Source: Patagioenas fasciata (lineage: Eukaryota > Chordata > Aves > Columbiformes > Columbidae). From it: a DNA stretch of 64,000 nucleotides. Every line of letters begins with the position of its first letter. Positions within the stretch are counted from its first letter, which is position 1. The stretch is from assembly GCF_037038585.1 (NCBI RefSeq), contig NC_092521.1, forward strand, positions 107,276,105 through 107,340,104. Reading direction: 5' to 3'. Position numbers and translations under genes: made by a program. Positions 1 through 12,242 of this stretch are shown piece after piece. The notes below the pieces were generated by a model, which had not been told where the DNA came from, did not search any database, and was given only the letters and a program-made list of their open reading frames with translations.

Positions 1-764
1 TCCCTCCTTCCTTCCTTCCTTCCTTCCTTCCTTCCTTCCTTCCTTCCTTCCTTCCTTCCTTCCTTCCTCCCTCCCTCCCTCCCTCCCTTCCTCCCTCCCT
101 TCCTCCCTTCCTTCCTCCCTTCCTTCCTTCCCTACATCCTTCCCTCCTTCCCTCTTTCCTTCCTTCCTTCCTTCCTTCCTTCCTTCCTTCCTTCCTTCCT
201 TCCTTCCTTCCTTCCTTCCTTCCTTCCTTCCTTCCTTCCCTCCTTCCCTCCTTCCCTCCTTCCCTCCTTCCTTCCTTCCTTCCTCCCTTCCTCCCTCCCT
301 CCCTTCCTCCCTCCCTCCCTTCCTCCCTTCCTTCCTCCCTTCCCTCCTTCCTTCCTTCCTTCCTTCCTTCCTTCCTTCCTTCCTTCCTTCCTTCCTTCCT
401 TCCTTCCTTCCTTCCTTCCTTCCTTCCTTCCCTCCTTCCCTCCTTCCCTCCTTCCCTCCTTCCCTCCTTCCCTCCTTCCCTCCTTCCTTCCCTCCTTCCT
501 TCCCTCCTTCCCTCCTTCCTTCCCCCTTCCTTCCCTCCTTCCCTCCTTCCTTCCCTCCTTCCTTCCTTCCTTCCTTCCTTCCTTCCTTCCCTCCTTCCTC
601 CCTTCCTCCCTTCCTTCCTCCCTTCCTTCCTTCCTTCCTTCCTTCCTTCCTTCCTTCCTTCCTTCCTTCCTTCCTTCCTTCCCTCCTTCCTTCCCTCCTT
701 CCCTCCTTCCCTCCTTCCCTCCTTCCCTCCTTCCCTCCTTCCCTCCTTCCTCCCTCCCTCCCTG
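1..764. repeat. (TTCC)n / (GGAA)n tetranucleotide microsatellite, left end open
   Basis: The first 764 bases are almost pure pyrimidine, built from TTCC units mixed with CCTCCC and TTCCC variants. The array starts at or before base 1, so its true length is unknown. On the minus strand it reads as GGAA/GGGA units, which explains the long Lys/Glu/Gly/Arg-rich open frame there; that frame is a repeat artefact and not a protein. Patches of pure TTCC (for example 155-238 and 350-430) alternate with TTCCC-type patches, suggesting repeated slippage and homogenisation. Confidence 0.98.
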
Positions 765-3700
765 AGATTCCTGCTTTGTTGTGAGAAAGAGCGGAGCACA
801 GTGGAAGACTGCACCTGCTTGATGCCTTGAAATACAGGTAAACACAGCAGACCTAGTGATCTTCTACCAGGACTGAATTCTGCAGGACCTGCATCTCCGC
901 TTGTGTCACTTCTGCCAGCACTGTTTCAGAGATTGCCCAGTAGCAAGGTGACTAAAATAAATTTGCTCTTTGCAATTGCATTCATGGCCTCTGGTTATTC
1001 TTGCAACCTGCCTGTGCCAGTTCACACACTATTAAATAATAATTACAATTGCTTTCAGTCACCTTTCTCTTTCTCCTAATAATGTTACGTGGTGGTCTAG
1101 AGCAAATCCATTTTCTTAAATGAATATTCTTCTCAAATAAGATGCTAACCAGAGTCTCATTTCTGGAACATGGCTGCTCTATCTCAGTCAGAGAGTCTAT
1201 TATGTCATTAGGCACTTAGACAGTTAAATGAGTATAAATCAGTGAACTTTCTTCTTTACAGTCTATCATGAATCCTTTCCCTTTTGATCTTGTAGCACCC
1301 TCTCCTCCCTCCACTGCAAGGGAGAAATGAGAGGGCCTGGCCTTTCATTCATAATTAAAGTATTCTCTCATATAGCTGAGCCAAAAATGCTAACTCTACC
1401 CTAACTCTAGTACTTAGTGTAAAATGTGCACAGCTTGTGGTTTAAGTTTTATAAACAATTTAATTGTGCTGACTGGTTGACCAAAAACTGGTCCATTGGA
1501 TCTTGTATAATGTGCTCTGGTAAAGCTAAGCATGCTTAATATGACCATTCTTTACTGAGATTTACCAGATATCAAGGGTAAGCAATATTTCTTTGAAAAA
1601 GAGAAAGCTGAAATATTTGATAGACCTCACTTGAAATCATAAAAATGTAATTACTTTTCTATATTCCTAAATGAAAATATTTACTCACTTAAGGTTCACT
1701 CGCTATTCACCATTTCACTTGCTATTTGTCTGTATCCTTCACCCTATAATTTAAAGGGAGCATTACAACATCTGATTTTCAATGTCATTTTTGGAGCAAG
1801 ACTCTTATTGCTCAATATTTCCTGTCATTAGTACAGAAACTAGTTCTTGGCTCTAAGTACAGTACAAACACGAGAGCTTTCCTGTTTTCTCTGCTGTGCC
1901 CATTGATCAGTGACAATATCCTCATTCCCAAGCCTTATATGTAATGCTCAGTACCTTAAGAAGAAGTAGCAAATATCTTATTGAAGCATGTATTCATAAT
2001 GTGTAAGAATCTCTATATCCTGACATCTCCATATCCTTAGTAGTACAGCTCTTCCATTATTCTTACATTTTATTTATATGAATTTGCTGTTGGGGTATTA
2101 AAGAAGTTTACTGAGGAAGAATATGAGGAGATTAAATATGGACACCAAATACAGTTTCTGACATTCTGGGACAGCTGTATGGAAAATTAGGAAGAATGCA
2201 TATACCTCTAAGAACAGCTGAGTGGTGATGAGGTTCAGAGATAGACAAGTATGTCAAAATTCACAACCTCATCTGCAGGGCCTTGCTTTGCAAGTCAAGA
2301 TTCAGGATACTACAGGAAGAACATCCCTGACAGATTATCAAGGGTTAATTAACTCACATAATAACAATTATAGTATTATCATGCTTTCAGTTATCAGCTT
2401 TCTAAAAAAAATCCAGCCCACATTCCCATTTGAATTTTGCATGATGTTTTGGTTACAATTTACAACCTTGCTTAGTTGAAGAGGGTATCATAATTCATGA
2501 AGAGTTTGGACAGAATCAAGGTGCAACGTAAGCTAAACCTGGCTTCTTCTAAAACCTGTAGTGTTCACCTAAAACATCCAAACGCTTTAAATTCTGCAAG
2601 TAGGTTTTCAGCCAAGGCCTGAGAACTTATGTGTCAGCCTGTGTATGGAGCCTAAATATTCAGCCATGAAGAACTGCTTAAGTTATCCAACCAACTACAT
2701 CATCTAGCAGCAGGGAGCTTGTTTTTTTTTTTCCCCACAGAGCCACATAATAAGTTGGATAGAGTCTGATTGGATCTTCTCCAGCTTGAAGGAAGTAGGG
2801 TGGGCCTGGGGACTTTTTCCAGAGAAAAGAATAATTATTTGGGTTATATACTGCATTAAAAGAAGAGGTTGTTGGGAAATTTAGGCTATTCCACCCTCAT
2901 GAGGAGACAGCCTGCTCTCAGGGTTCCCATTCAGGCTGATTGTTTGTAGCCAGTAGTTAACTTGGCAAACTGCCAAAGGTTTTGTTCATTATGCAAGTAC
3001 CAGGAAGGAAATTAAGATTTTCAGAGGGAGATGAGGATTTTTAAAATAAAATGTGTATTCTTCCCTCTCGTCTAAATTCAGATATTATTCTGTGGGATGA
3101 AGAGGAGGAACACTTCTTTCTATCTACCAGATGCTAAGGTTTCTCTACACAAAGAGTGACAGGGTTTGTTAAATAAGGTCTAATGGGATCTTTATACTTG
3201 GTTGTGGTAGAAAAACTAAATAATCAGCAGCTCTTTGTATGTATAAGAGGTTGTATTAAAGAGGATCAAATCAGCAAAAACTGTGGACAGTTTAGAAGCA
3301 TTGCCAACTGTTGTGATAAAATTCTTGTGATAGATGTTGTTTCTTCTTGTGCCTCATTGCTTGAACTCATCCTATTATATGAGAATGTCAGCCTTTGTTA
3401 AAAACCATATATGTCTTGTCCTTGTAGCTAACGACATTAAGTAAAAAAAAATGACATTCAAAAGGTCAACAAGAACAATAACAAACAAGGCAAATTAAAG
3501 GCAAACATTTTTATATTCACTGAAACCCCATGATTATGAGGAAATAGGCTGACTCACTATTTTTCAGTACTTAAACTTGACCATCCTGTTCTGACACAAC
3601 ACATTACACATGTTCAAATACAGTGTACAGGGTGGAAAGTTCAGTGCCTTTGCTTTTTGCTGGAAAGCGCCCATATGGATCAGAATATTGTGCTTTATAT

Positions 3701-6700
3701 ATTTCCCTTTCACCAAAACCAGGGAAACAGGTAATATGACCTTGTTGTTTTTCTTCTTTTTTACCCATTTTTTTCTGACTCCAGTGACATTTAATTGGAC
3801 AACAGGCTTTGAGACTTGGTTTAGTTTACAGATCAAGAAAGTGTTAAAATTATTGTTTAAAACTCAGGGCTGAAATGCATCATTATAGAGATGGCAAACA
3901 AAAAGGCTTGTGAATCACTTGTGTAGGACCTTGTGCAGGTGGTATCCTAATGAAAATGTTCTAAAGAAAAGGGATTGTAAAACCTTCCTATCTCTAATGC
4001 AATTCAAAATTTCAATTCAAAAAGTGTGTTTCTTAGTGACATTAGAAGAGGCAGCTTTCAGGGAAGCACTGGTTCAAAAAATTATGCTACATATTATGAG
4101 GTGAAGTGAGAGATTTTCCATTGGTTTTGGAGGGACAGAATTTAGGGTCACTGGGCTTTCTCCACTTTTGCCAGCAGAAAAGTTTTCTGTGTTGCAGTTG
4201 GGCAGTAGGAAACTGGTGGTGCGTTTTTCCTCTTTACACAGTAGAAACAGTACACAGAAGTCAACTGGTTCAGAAACTGGGTCCCCAGTAATCTACCCCC
4301 CATCTTTACTAAGACTACATAAATGTTTCTGATTTTCTTAAGGTTAGCAGTTTCCAACGATAAAAATTAATAGTGACAAAACATCAGAGATATTAGGACT
4401 ACTAGAAGGACTATAGGATTGTCCTTTTGCACCAGTATTAAAGGTTCATGTCTAGAAGGAGGGGTTAAGGACAAGCTGGTATTCATTTTATACTAGCTCT
4501 CCTAATCCATCAATTATCCAGTTAAGAAATTGCAGTAAAATATGTACTTTATATATTGCCATTGGGCATCTGCCAGTTAACATGGACCGTCTGAGTAATA
4601 GTTCTAAGAATCGCATGAAAGAAATCAGTAGGGGCCAAAATGTTGAAACTTTAATAATACTTTGGGATCAGAACTGCCTTTTGCCTAATGCCATGCACTG
4701 TATATTTCTTTTGAGAATTCAACACATTTTAATGACCAAATTAATATTAATTTTCGTTGGTTTACCAGCAAAACATGGGGGCATTCTGCTCCCAAGTGTA
4801 GGCAGTTCTTTTGGTTTCCAGCAGTGTCCTGTTACAGTCACAGGGCTAGGTTTTGAGTAGTGATTAGAGGTAGGCACCTGAGTCCCCTGAGGGGTAGTCC
4901 AGCAGCCTGCATTAAGCCTGTCTGCAATACTACAGCAGCTGAATTAGACATCTTAGAATGGGGTCCAAAAATCACTGGGAACCTGCCAGGAAGAATCAGC
5001 ACTTTGAGCAATGGATGGCTAGCCAGTAAGAAATATTGAAGACAGAGGTGGAAAGGCAACTCAGGATCCACAGCCTGAAGCAGGCAAGACCCCAGTACTC
5101 ACCTGGGAAGAGGGAATCTCAAATTGCAGTCCCAGGTCCAAGGAGCACTCAAGTATTTTATTCAATGTCTGTTTTGTTTAAAGTACAAAAAGACTTGTAA
5201 GCTCCTCCCTCACCAGACATCTTACTGACCCAAGCCACCTTAACTTATTTTTTGCAAAGCGGAAAAGCTTCCAAAGAAATAATTGAAGAATATTCCATTT
5301 ATTTTACCTCTCTTCTCCACAGGATCACATCAAGCACATAGATGGTTAGGACTCTCCAGAGTGTAGTGCAGGAGCAATGGTCATCATATCCTCCTTGTTA
5401 TGTTCTTCTTGTTGTATCTTACTTGAGATATACATGCAGGCTCACTGCTGCAAAAGGACAGCAGAAGTCCCTATCCCTGTAATTCTCAGCCACTTTAAGT
5501 TGCTGTGCTCTTTTTTGAAGCAATTGTCCCTGTTTCAAGCCTCCTTGCTGACACTCAGCATGGAGGCCTGATTTTTGGAAAGGAGTGGTAAGGGAGCAGG
5601 TATCAAAAAACATCAGAAGAATGTCAGTCCTGGCATCATATCTTCTCTCAGTTGCTTCCGGCCACCTAGTGAACATGGTTGTCCTTCATTTCCCATGGCT
5701 TCCCATCTTCAGCATGTCTCAGTATGTGACTCCTTTATACTTCTATTCCCCATTCTCCATGAATTCTTTCTTACCTGCTCTCATGTCCACTTTACAAACT
5801 CATGTCACATTTGCAAAGCGATCTGTACTGAAGTCCTTTTTCAATACACTTTCCAGAAGCGTATTCTCCCAAGAAAACAGCCTTACAGGCCAAATATTTG
5901 CTGGCCATTCAACTCAGGAACCAGCTATGAGGATGGCAGAACTAGTGGTGCTTCAGGTCTGCAAGCATTTTCATTTGAAAGTTTATGACCAAGGACTGGT
6001 TACAAAGAAAACCCATGAAAGTTTTTTCAAAACTATTCTACCCTCCCAAAGGTGAACCAAAATGATCCAAATGGAGTTCCAGCTAATACTGAGAAAAAGA
6101 AATACAATGTTCCCTCACTAGCTACCAGCCAATATACATCCTACAGGCCTCTCATCTCTGATGTGAAGCAACTAAATTTGAGTCAGTGCAGGTACATACC
6201 TGTAGCATCACCTGCCTTTCCCATGTTAGCCATCAGCCTAACATTTTGCACTGAGATATCTATAAAGCAGCTGTTCAGGCCTCTCAGAAGCTGCTTAGCT
6301 GCCATTTGTGCAAGCTACTGCATACTTTAGCTTTGCTAGCAACAATTAAACTTACAGGCCTTCTACCACTGTTATAGGAAAAAAAGTTCAATTTTTCAAC
6401 ACCTACAGTTTTCCTTTCCTACTTTTGCATTCTACTCACTTTAAATACTAGGCAAACAGAGATTTTTAGTGGCAATTGGTATCAAATCACATAACTTCTA
6501 CCAATGACAATCACTCAGTTTTAACAGTCTCCGCTTTTGTTTCTAGTGAAGTTCACTTGCTCATTCCTGAGTTGAAACATTTGGAATGCAAAAGCTGAAA
6601 GGGAATGATCAAATTCAAAGAACTGTTTTTCTTGGATTCATAATAGTTACAGGAAATTAAAGTTTCCTAGTGAAGCAGTGACAAGATGTCACTAAATATA

Positions 6701-8095
6701 AGGCCTAAGCTACCTGACAACAACCTTTGAAGTAAACTATTTTCTCTATTAAAAAAACCAACAATGGCATAAAATACAAAAATTCCCTCTGAATTTCCAT
6801 AACTATTCATTCCTTTCTATTTTTAATAAATAATCCCTTGTATCTTATTACAGAAAATTTGAACCTACATTATAGTTTTGGGAAGAAATCTGACTAGGGA
6901 GTCTTCAATGCAATTTTTCCAGCACGCCACGTCTTCACTGTACCAATTTTTCAACATATCAGTGATTCAAGAGGAACATTTTACCAAACTCTAGCAGAGA
7001 GTGAAGCTGATTAATAACTGCAGGTAAAAATTCAACTGTCCTTTTAAATCTGGCAGTAAAACAACAGAAGCAAAAGAAGAAACTGTTGGACAATGGACGG
7101 TAAAGTGCACCTTCTCCTGACAACCAGTTTTGCCCACTTCTCCTTGGGAAGAGCAGATAGATGCTTTTCAGGAACAGTTGCTGAAGCCTTGTAAATGACC
7201 TGTATAGTTTGGCACAACTGGCAGCTGTCACTGAGGGAAGACTGGAGTGACAAAGCTGTTGCAAAGGAAGCGCACTGGCAGAGGATGTGTGCAGAAACTA
7301 GAATAGTGGTAGGTTATGTTATACCCAACTATAACTAATACACCATTTTTTGCTATAATTTCTAGATGTACTTTTTTTTTAAATCAATTTATTTAAATGG
7401 GAGTATAGCATTTCCTGTATCAACAAAAAGTTTCTATACACAAGTCTAAGAGGTGTATTGGATTTAATGTCCTTCAAAAAATTCAAATGAGGAAATATTT
7501 TTACATGTGTTCACTAGTCTTCAAACATTTTTCCTGAAGCAAACAGTATAAATTATTCATTAAAGTACTTTTTTTTTCTTCTATAGCTAAATATTAAGGT
7601 TCTCTGGTAATTTTTACCTACTCCTCATACACGAACATTTGTATTCATCCTTGTCTAGGGACTGGAAAAAACTTAAATTTCTTCTACAGCTAACCTGAAT
7701 AATTACCACAGGAAAAGGGCTAGTCCGAGCCTTTGGACAGAAAAACTATATTGTGCTTCTAGAATTCCCACCTGTGGCAGACACTTGCTGAGCATCACTT
7801 CTGCTACCAGCTGCATAAGCCCTTCTCTTTGGCTTCACCATAGGGAGAGTATGAGGGAGAGAAGACCTGTGATATCACCCAAGGTATACTAGCTAATTCC
7901 TAAAGATCAACAGCAGGCAGTATATAACCACATGCCAGCACACTTAGCTCAGGTACCAAGCTGCAAGCTCTCTGACTAGGATTTCTGGGCCCCAGTCAAA
8001 AGAGCTTGGTGATCCACATATCTTCAATGCTCCCTTTCTAGTGACTCGCATGTACCTATACATAAATACACATGCACTTTTTTTTCTCATAGAAA
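765..8095. other. Intergenic DNA, no gene seen
   Basis: AT-rich unique sequence. All open frames are short (up to about 156 codons), overlap on both strands, lack recognisable domains and do not look like exons of a known family. Small homopolymer runs occur (T run near 2721-2732, T/A runs near 3747-3775 and 7371-7381). I see no tRNA, rRNA or CR1 sequence in this stretch. Confidence 0.7.
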
Positions 8096-8109
8096 CATGA
8101 ACCTGAAAG

Positions 8110-8759
8110 GGAAGGGGAGGGGAGGGGAGGGGAGGGGAGGGGAGGGGAGGGGAGGGGAGGGGAGGGGAGGGGAGGGGAGGGGAGGGGAGAGGAGAGGAGA
8201 GGAGAGGAGAGGAGAGGAGAGGAGAGGAGAGGAGAGGAGAGGAGAGGAGAGGAGAGGAGAGGAGAGGAGAGGAGAGGAGAGGAGAGGAGAGGAGAGGAGA
8301 GGAGAGGAGAGGAGAGGAGAGGAGAGGAGAGGAGAGGAGAGGAGAGGAGAGGAGAGGAGAGGAGAGGAGAGGAGAGGAGAGGAGAGGAGAGGAGAGGAGA
8401 GGAGAGGAGAGGAGAGGAGAGGAGAGGAGAGGAGAGGAGAGGAGAGGAGAGGAGAGGAGAGGAGAGGAGAGGAGAGGAGAGGAGAGGAGAGGAGAGGAGA
8501 GGAGAGGAGAGGAGAGGAGAGGAGAGGAGAGGAGAGGAGAGGAGAGGAGGGAGAGGAGAGGAGAGGAGAGGAGAGGAGAGGAGAGGAGAGGAGAGGAGAG
8601 GAGAGGAGAGGAGAGGAGAGGAGAGGAGAGGAGAGGAGAGGAGAGGAGAGGAGAGGAGAGGAGAGGAGAGGAGAGGAGAGGAGAGGAGAGGAGAGGAGAG
8701 GAGAGGAGAGGAGAGGAGAGGAGAGGAGAGGAGAGGAGAGGAGAGGAGAGGAGAGGAAG
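8110..8759. repeat. Pentanucleotide homopurine array: GGGGA then GGAGA
   Basis: About 650 bases of uninterrupted purine on the plus strand. The first ~75 bases (about 8113-8187) repeat GGGGA; the rest repeats GGAGA, with one phase slip around 8548-8552 where an extra G appears. Because five and three are coprime and neither unit makes a stop codon, several frames stay open on both strands, giving spurious Gly/Glu/Arg-rich and Leu/Ser/Pro-rich reading frames of about 250 codons. Homopurine mirror repeats of this kind are known to form triplex (H-DNA) structures. Confidence 0.98.
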
Positions 8760-10921
8760 GGAAAGCTATTTTCTTCTTCTCTTAAAATAAATCTCACTAT
8801 TAAAAACTGCAATATCCAAATTCTCAGCTGACTATCCCTCTGCACTTGGTCATGCTCCCAGGAACACAGTGTGGTTCAGAAAACGTACAGTGTGTTAGAA
8901 CCACAACCAGAGTGCTGCACATGCCTTGCACAAGAGCATCAAACCAGGTAGTTTGGACCACTTGCAGCAGTGGTTGAGACTCCAGTGCATAGCACCAGCA
9001 CCGTGTCCTTCAGCAGCAGCTTTAAGGCTCAGATTTTCATTACAATGCAACAGAAGCTGTCCCACAATCATTTCCATAGAAACATAAAGCAAATTCTTTC
9101 TCTGGAATAATACCTTCTGGAGATTCACTGGTTGCAGTTTTTTTCTGAGCCTTCTGAAATTCTGCTGAAAGGCTTCCCTCAGTTTGCAGAGGGAAGTCTT
9201 CTTGTCCTCAGACATCAGCACTGGTCAAGGGGTCATTCAGTGAGATTAAGGGTGGTCATGGCACTGCTGGTCTGGTAGGGTTTATTTGTTTCACCAAATC
9301 TCTCTACTGCATTTTATCCAAGTGCTGCAATCTTGTTTTTGCTTTGGATAGATTTTTTCCCCACCCTTGCTACTTTATTTGTGATGTGACTTCAGTAGCA
9401 GTAGATGAGTGACTTGACCCCACAAATTAGGTTTATTAGAATTATTTCATGTTTCTAAAGAAGTGATTCAAAACTAATTTTGCACTTTTAAAATGCTGTG
9501 AGGTATTAACATTACAAGAACACTATGGTCTTGTCACTTGCAAGAAGAGACATGAACTCAGAGTGGTAAGTGCAGAACTACTGGTATCTGAGCACTTCAG
9601 AACTGATCAGCTATGTTAATATGGGGCCAAATTTTCTGCTCAGCAGACACAATGGGCTTTACAAGCCTGCACGAAGCCACTGATGTCAATGTAGTGACTG
9701 TGGTACCACTAAGAATGGTATTCAGTGATGGAAGTAAATATTGAATTGATTGAAGTCAGATACAGTGTGCCCAACACAGAAATAGTGTTTGTCACTATTT
9801 CTTTACAATATGTGATTGGTGCTAGATGTCTCAATTAACAGTTGGGAGGGGGTTCTGTTTTAAGACAAAATTTATCCTAATTTTTAACGGCTGCAGAGAG
9901 GTAAAATTCCAGCCAAGAAATCAGCTGTGTAGATTTAGCATTTCTTTGACTTATATTTGGCAAAAAAAAAAACTGTTTAACAGCTCCTTACTTGTTCAAC
10001 AAATTCTCAGGAGATGAGTAACAGAAATCTCCTCTTGCTTTTCTTTGTTGTTGTTGTTGTTCCCCAGTGATCATAAATGCCTTTCCTCCCCTGCTATGCA
10101 ATCTCACTGAGGGCCCTGCAGGGAAGAGCCATAGTACAGTTGAAAAAAAAAAAAAATCCAAAGCTTTCTGAGTATTAGAAAACTTTCTGTAACTCTGACA
10201 TGTCCTTCCCATAGAGACTGGCTGATTACAAAAGCCTACCCTCCTTGATTTATGCTGTCTCTTCACCTTTACCTTGCTTCAATTTATACTTGTCTCATTA
10301 GTTCCTTGCCTTCTGCCTTGTTCTGCCTTTAATATTGCTTATACTTCTGTTTTTCAATTCTAAGTTTCCATATAATTGACTTCGGTTTTGCACTAAAAGC
10401 TTTTCTCTTATCTTGTCCCAGTACCAGCTATTTAGACCACAAACACCTTAAAACAGATCTGCTCTGGGACTTTGCCATGCTATGAGCAGTGCAAGCACGT
10501 TGAGGGCAGTTGTTTAGGCACTAAAACAAAAAGTGATCATTTTTAAATAATAAAACTGTCATTTGATATATTGAAAGCTATGACGAATAATACCTACAGG
10601 GGAAAAAAAAAAAAAAAAAAGTTATTTGGAGCTGTCCGGAGCATGTATCTTTTTAACTTTCTGCAGAGCTCCTGCTTGAACCTCAAAACATTTTAGCCAA
10701 TCCGTGCATTTTGGAGAATGTGTACTCCTGCCATTCTTTTCCTTCTCCTCCCTCAGAGACCTGGGAAAAACTGTAAACCTAAGGTTAGTAACTGAAACTG
10801 GTTTGAAAAATTTAATAAAAATTTTGTCAGACAAGACATTTTGAAAAGATCAGGTATTTTTGAAGGAATTCACAATTATTTTGACAAAACTTCATATATA
10901 GATTTGATAACTATAGAGCGG
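8760..10921. other. Intergenic DNA with one possible old repeat remnant
   Basis: No gene is recognised. The stretch contains a (TTG)n tract at about 10045-10061, an A run at about 10143-10156 and an 18-base A run at 10603-10620 shortly before the CR1 element that begins near 10922. The segment around 9622-9700 is described separately as a possible ancient interspersed repeat. Confidence 0.65.
9622..9700. repeat. Possible remnant of an ancient amniote interspersed repeat
   Basis: The stretch opens with a 'ggggccaaattttctgctca' block and, about 50 bases on, has an 'actgatgtcaatg' block. Together these resemble an old dispersed amniote repeat, in which a GGGCCAAATTCTGCTC-type end is followed by a CACTGAAGTCAATGG-type block. 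The recognition is from memory of the motif pair only; the intervening sequence is heavily diverged. Confidence 0.3.
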
Positions 10922-12242
10922 TAACTATAGACCAGTCAGCCTCACCTCCATCCCTGAGAAAGTGATGGAACGACTTATCCTTGGGGCAGTCAACATGGCT
11001 TCACCAAGGGGAAGTTGTGCTTGACCAACCTCATTGCCTTTTATGAGGACATAATGAGGTGGATAGATGACGGCAGAGCGGTGGATGCAGTCTACCTTAG
11101 GTTTCAGTACAGCATTTGACACAGACTCCCACAGCATCCTTACAGCTAAACTGAGGGAGTGCGGTCTGGAAGACTGGGTAGTGAGGTGGACTGCAAACTG
11201 GCTGAAGGGAAGAAGCCAGAGAGCCATGGTCAATGGGGCAGAGTCTAGTTGGAGGCCTGTATCTAGTGGAGTGCCTCAGGGGTCAGTACTGGGGCCAGTA
11301 TTATTCAATATATTCATCAATGATTTGGACGAGGGAATTGAGTGTACTCTCATCAAGTTTGCTGATGACACCAAACTGGGAGGAGCAGCTGACACGCCAG
11401 AAGGCTGTGCTACCATCCAGCGAGACCTGGACAGGCAGGAAATTTGGGCAGGGGAAATTTTAATGAAATATAACAAGGGAAAGTGTAGAGTCTTGCATCT
11501 GGGAAAGAACAACCCCAGGTTCCATTATAAGTTGGGGAATGACTTATTAGAGAGCAGTGTAGGGGAAAGGGACCTGGGGGTCCTGATGGACAGCAGGATG
11601 GCCATGAGCCAGCACTGTGCCTTTGTGGTCAAGAAGGCAAATGGCATCCTGGGCTGTATTAGAAGGGGGTTGTTTAGTACATCGAGAGAGGTTCTCCTTC
11701 CCCTCTACTCTGCCCTGGTGAGACCACATCTGGAATATTGTGTCCAGTTCTGGGCCCCTCAGTTCAAGAAGGACAGGGAACTGCTGGAGAGAGTCCAGTG
11801 CAGAGTCACGAAGATGATTAAGGGAGTGGAACATCTCCTTTTTGAGGAAAGGCTGAGGGAGAGTCTCTTTAGCTGAGTCTCTTTAGCTTGGAGAAGAGGA
11901 GACTGAGGGGTGACCTTATTAATGTTTACAAATATGCAAAGGGTGAGTGTCACGAGGATGGAGCCAGGCTCTTCTCGATGACAACCAATTGTAGGACAAG
12001 GGGTAATGGGTTCAAACTGAAACACAAGAGGTTCCACTTAAATTTGAGAAGGAACTTCTTCTCAGTGAGGGTAAGAGAACACTGGAACAGGCTGCCCAGG
12101 GTGGCTGTGGAGTCTCCTACTCTGGAAACATTCAAAACCCGCCTGGACACATTCCTGTGTAGCCTTATCTAAGTGTCCCTGCTCTGGCAGGGAGGTCCCT
12201 TCCAATCCCTAACATTCTGTGATTCTGCAATTCTGTGATTCT
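10922..12242 (+). mobile_element. CR1 LINE, 5'-truncated, reverse transcriptase and 3' end
   Basis: The element encodes the C-terminal two thirds of CR1 ORF2. A 269-codon frame (11067-11873, stop at 11874-11876) covers reverse transcriptase motifs: the active-site FADD at 11358-11369, the [12 protein letters not shown] block just upstream, and the thumb ([20 protein letters not shown]). A second frame to 12172 supplies the ORF2 tail ending EHWNRLPR...FKTRLDTF. The element ends with ATTCTGTGATTCTG repeats at about 12214-12242. Lesions are visible. About 40 bp are missing at 10984 compared with the copy at 56.4 kb. A 1-base shift near 11100 replaces the motif A aspartate (LDFSTAFD becomes LGFSTAFD). 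A perfect 14-bp tandem duplication (11861-11874 and 11875-11888) brings in the stop. It is not autonomous. Confidence 0.95.

Noticed and set aside
132-845. 237-codon Lys/Glu/Gly/Arg-rich open frame on the minus strand
   Set aside because: It is the translation of the TTCC/GGAA microsatellite; the composition follows directly from the repeat unit.
5575-6055. Overlapping plus-strand frames of 137 and 156 codons
   Set aside because: There is no recognisable domain, two frames overlap in the same DNA, and no splice or promoter context supports an exon. They are probably chance.
8087-8845. About 250-codon frames on both strands (Ser/Leu/Pro-rich and Gly/Glu/Arg-rich)
   Set aside because: They are pentamer-repeat artefacts. 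A five-base unit without stop codons keeps frames open on both strands.
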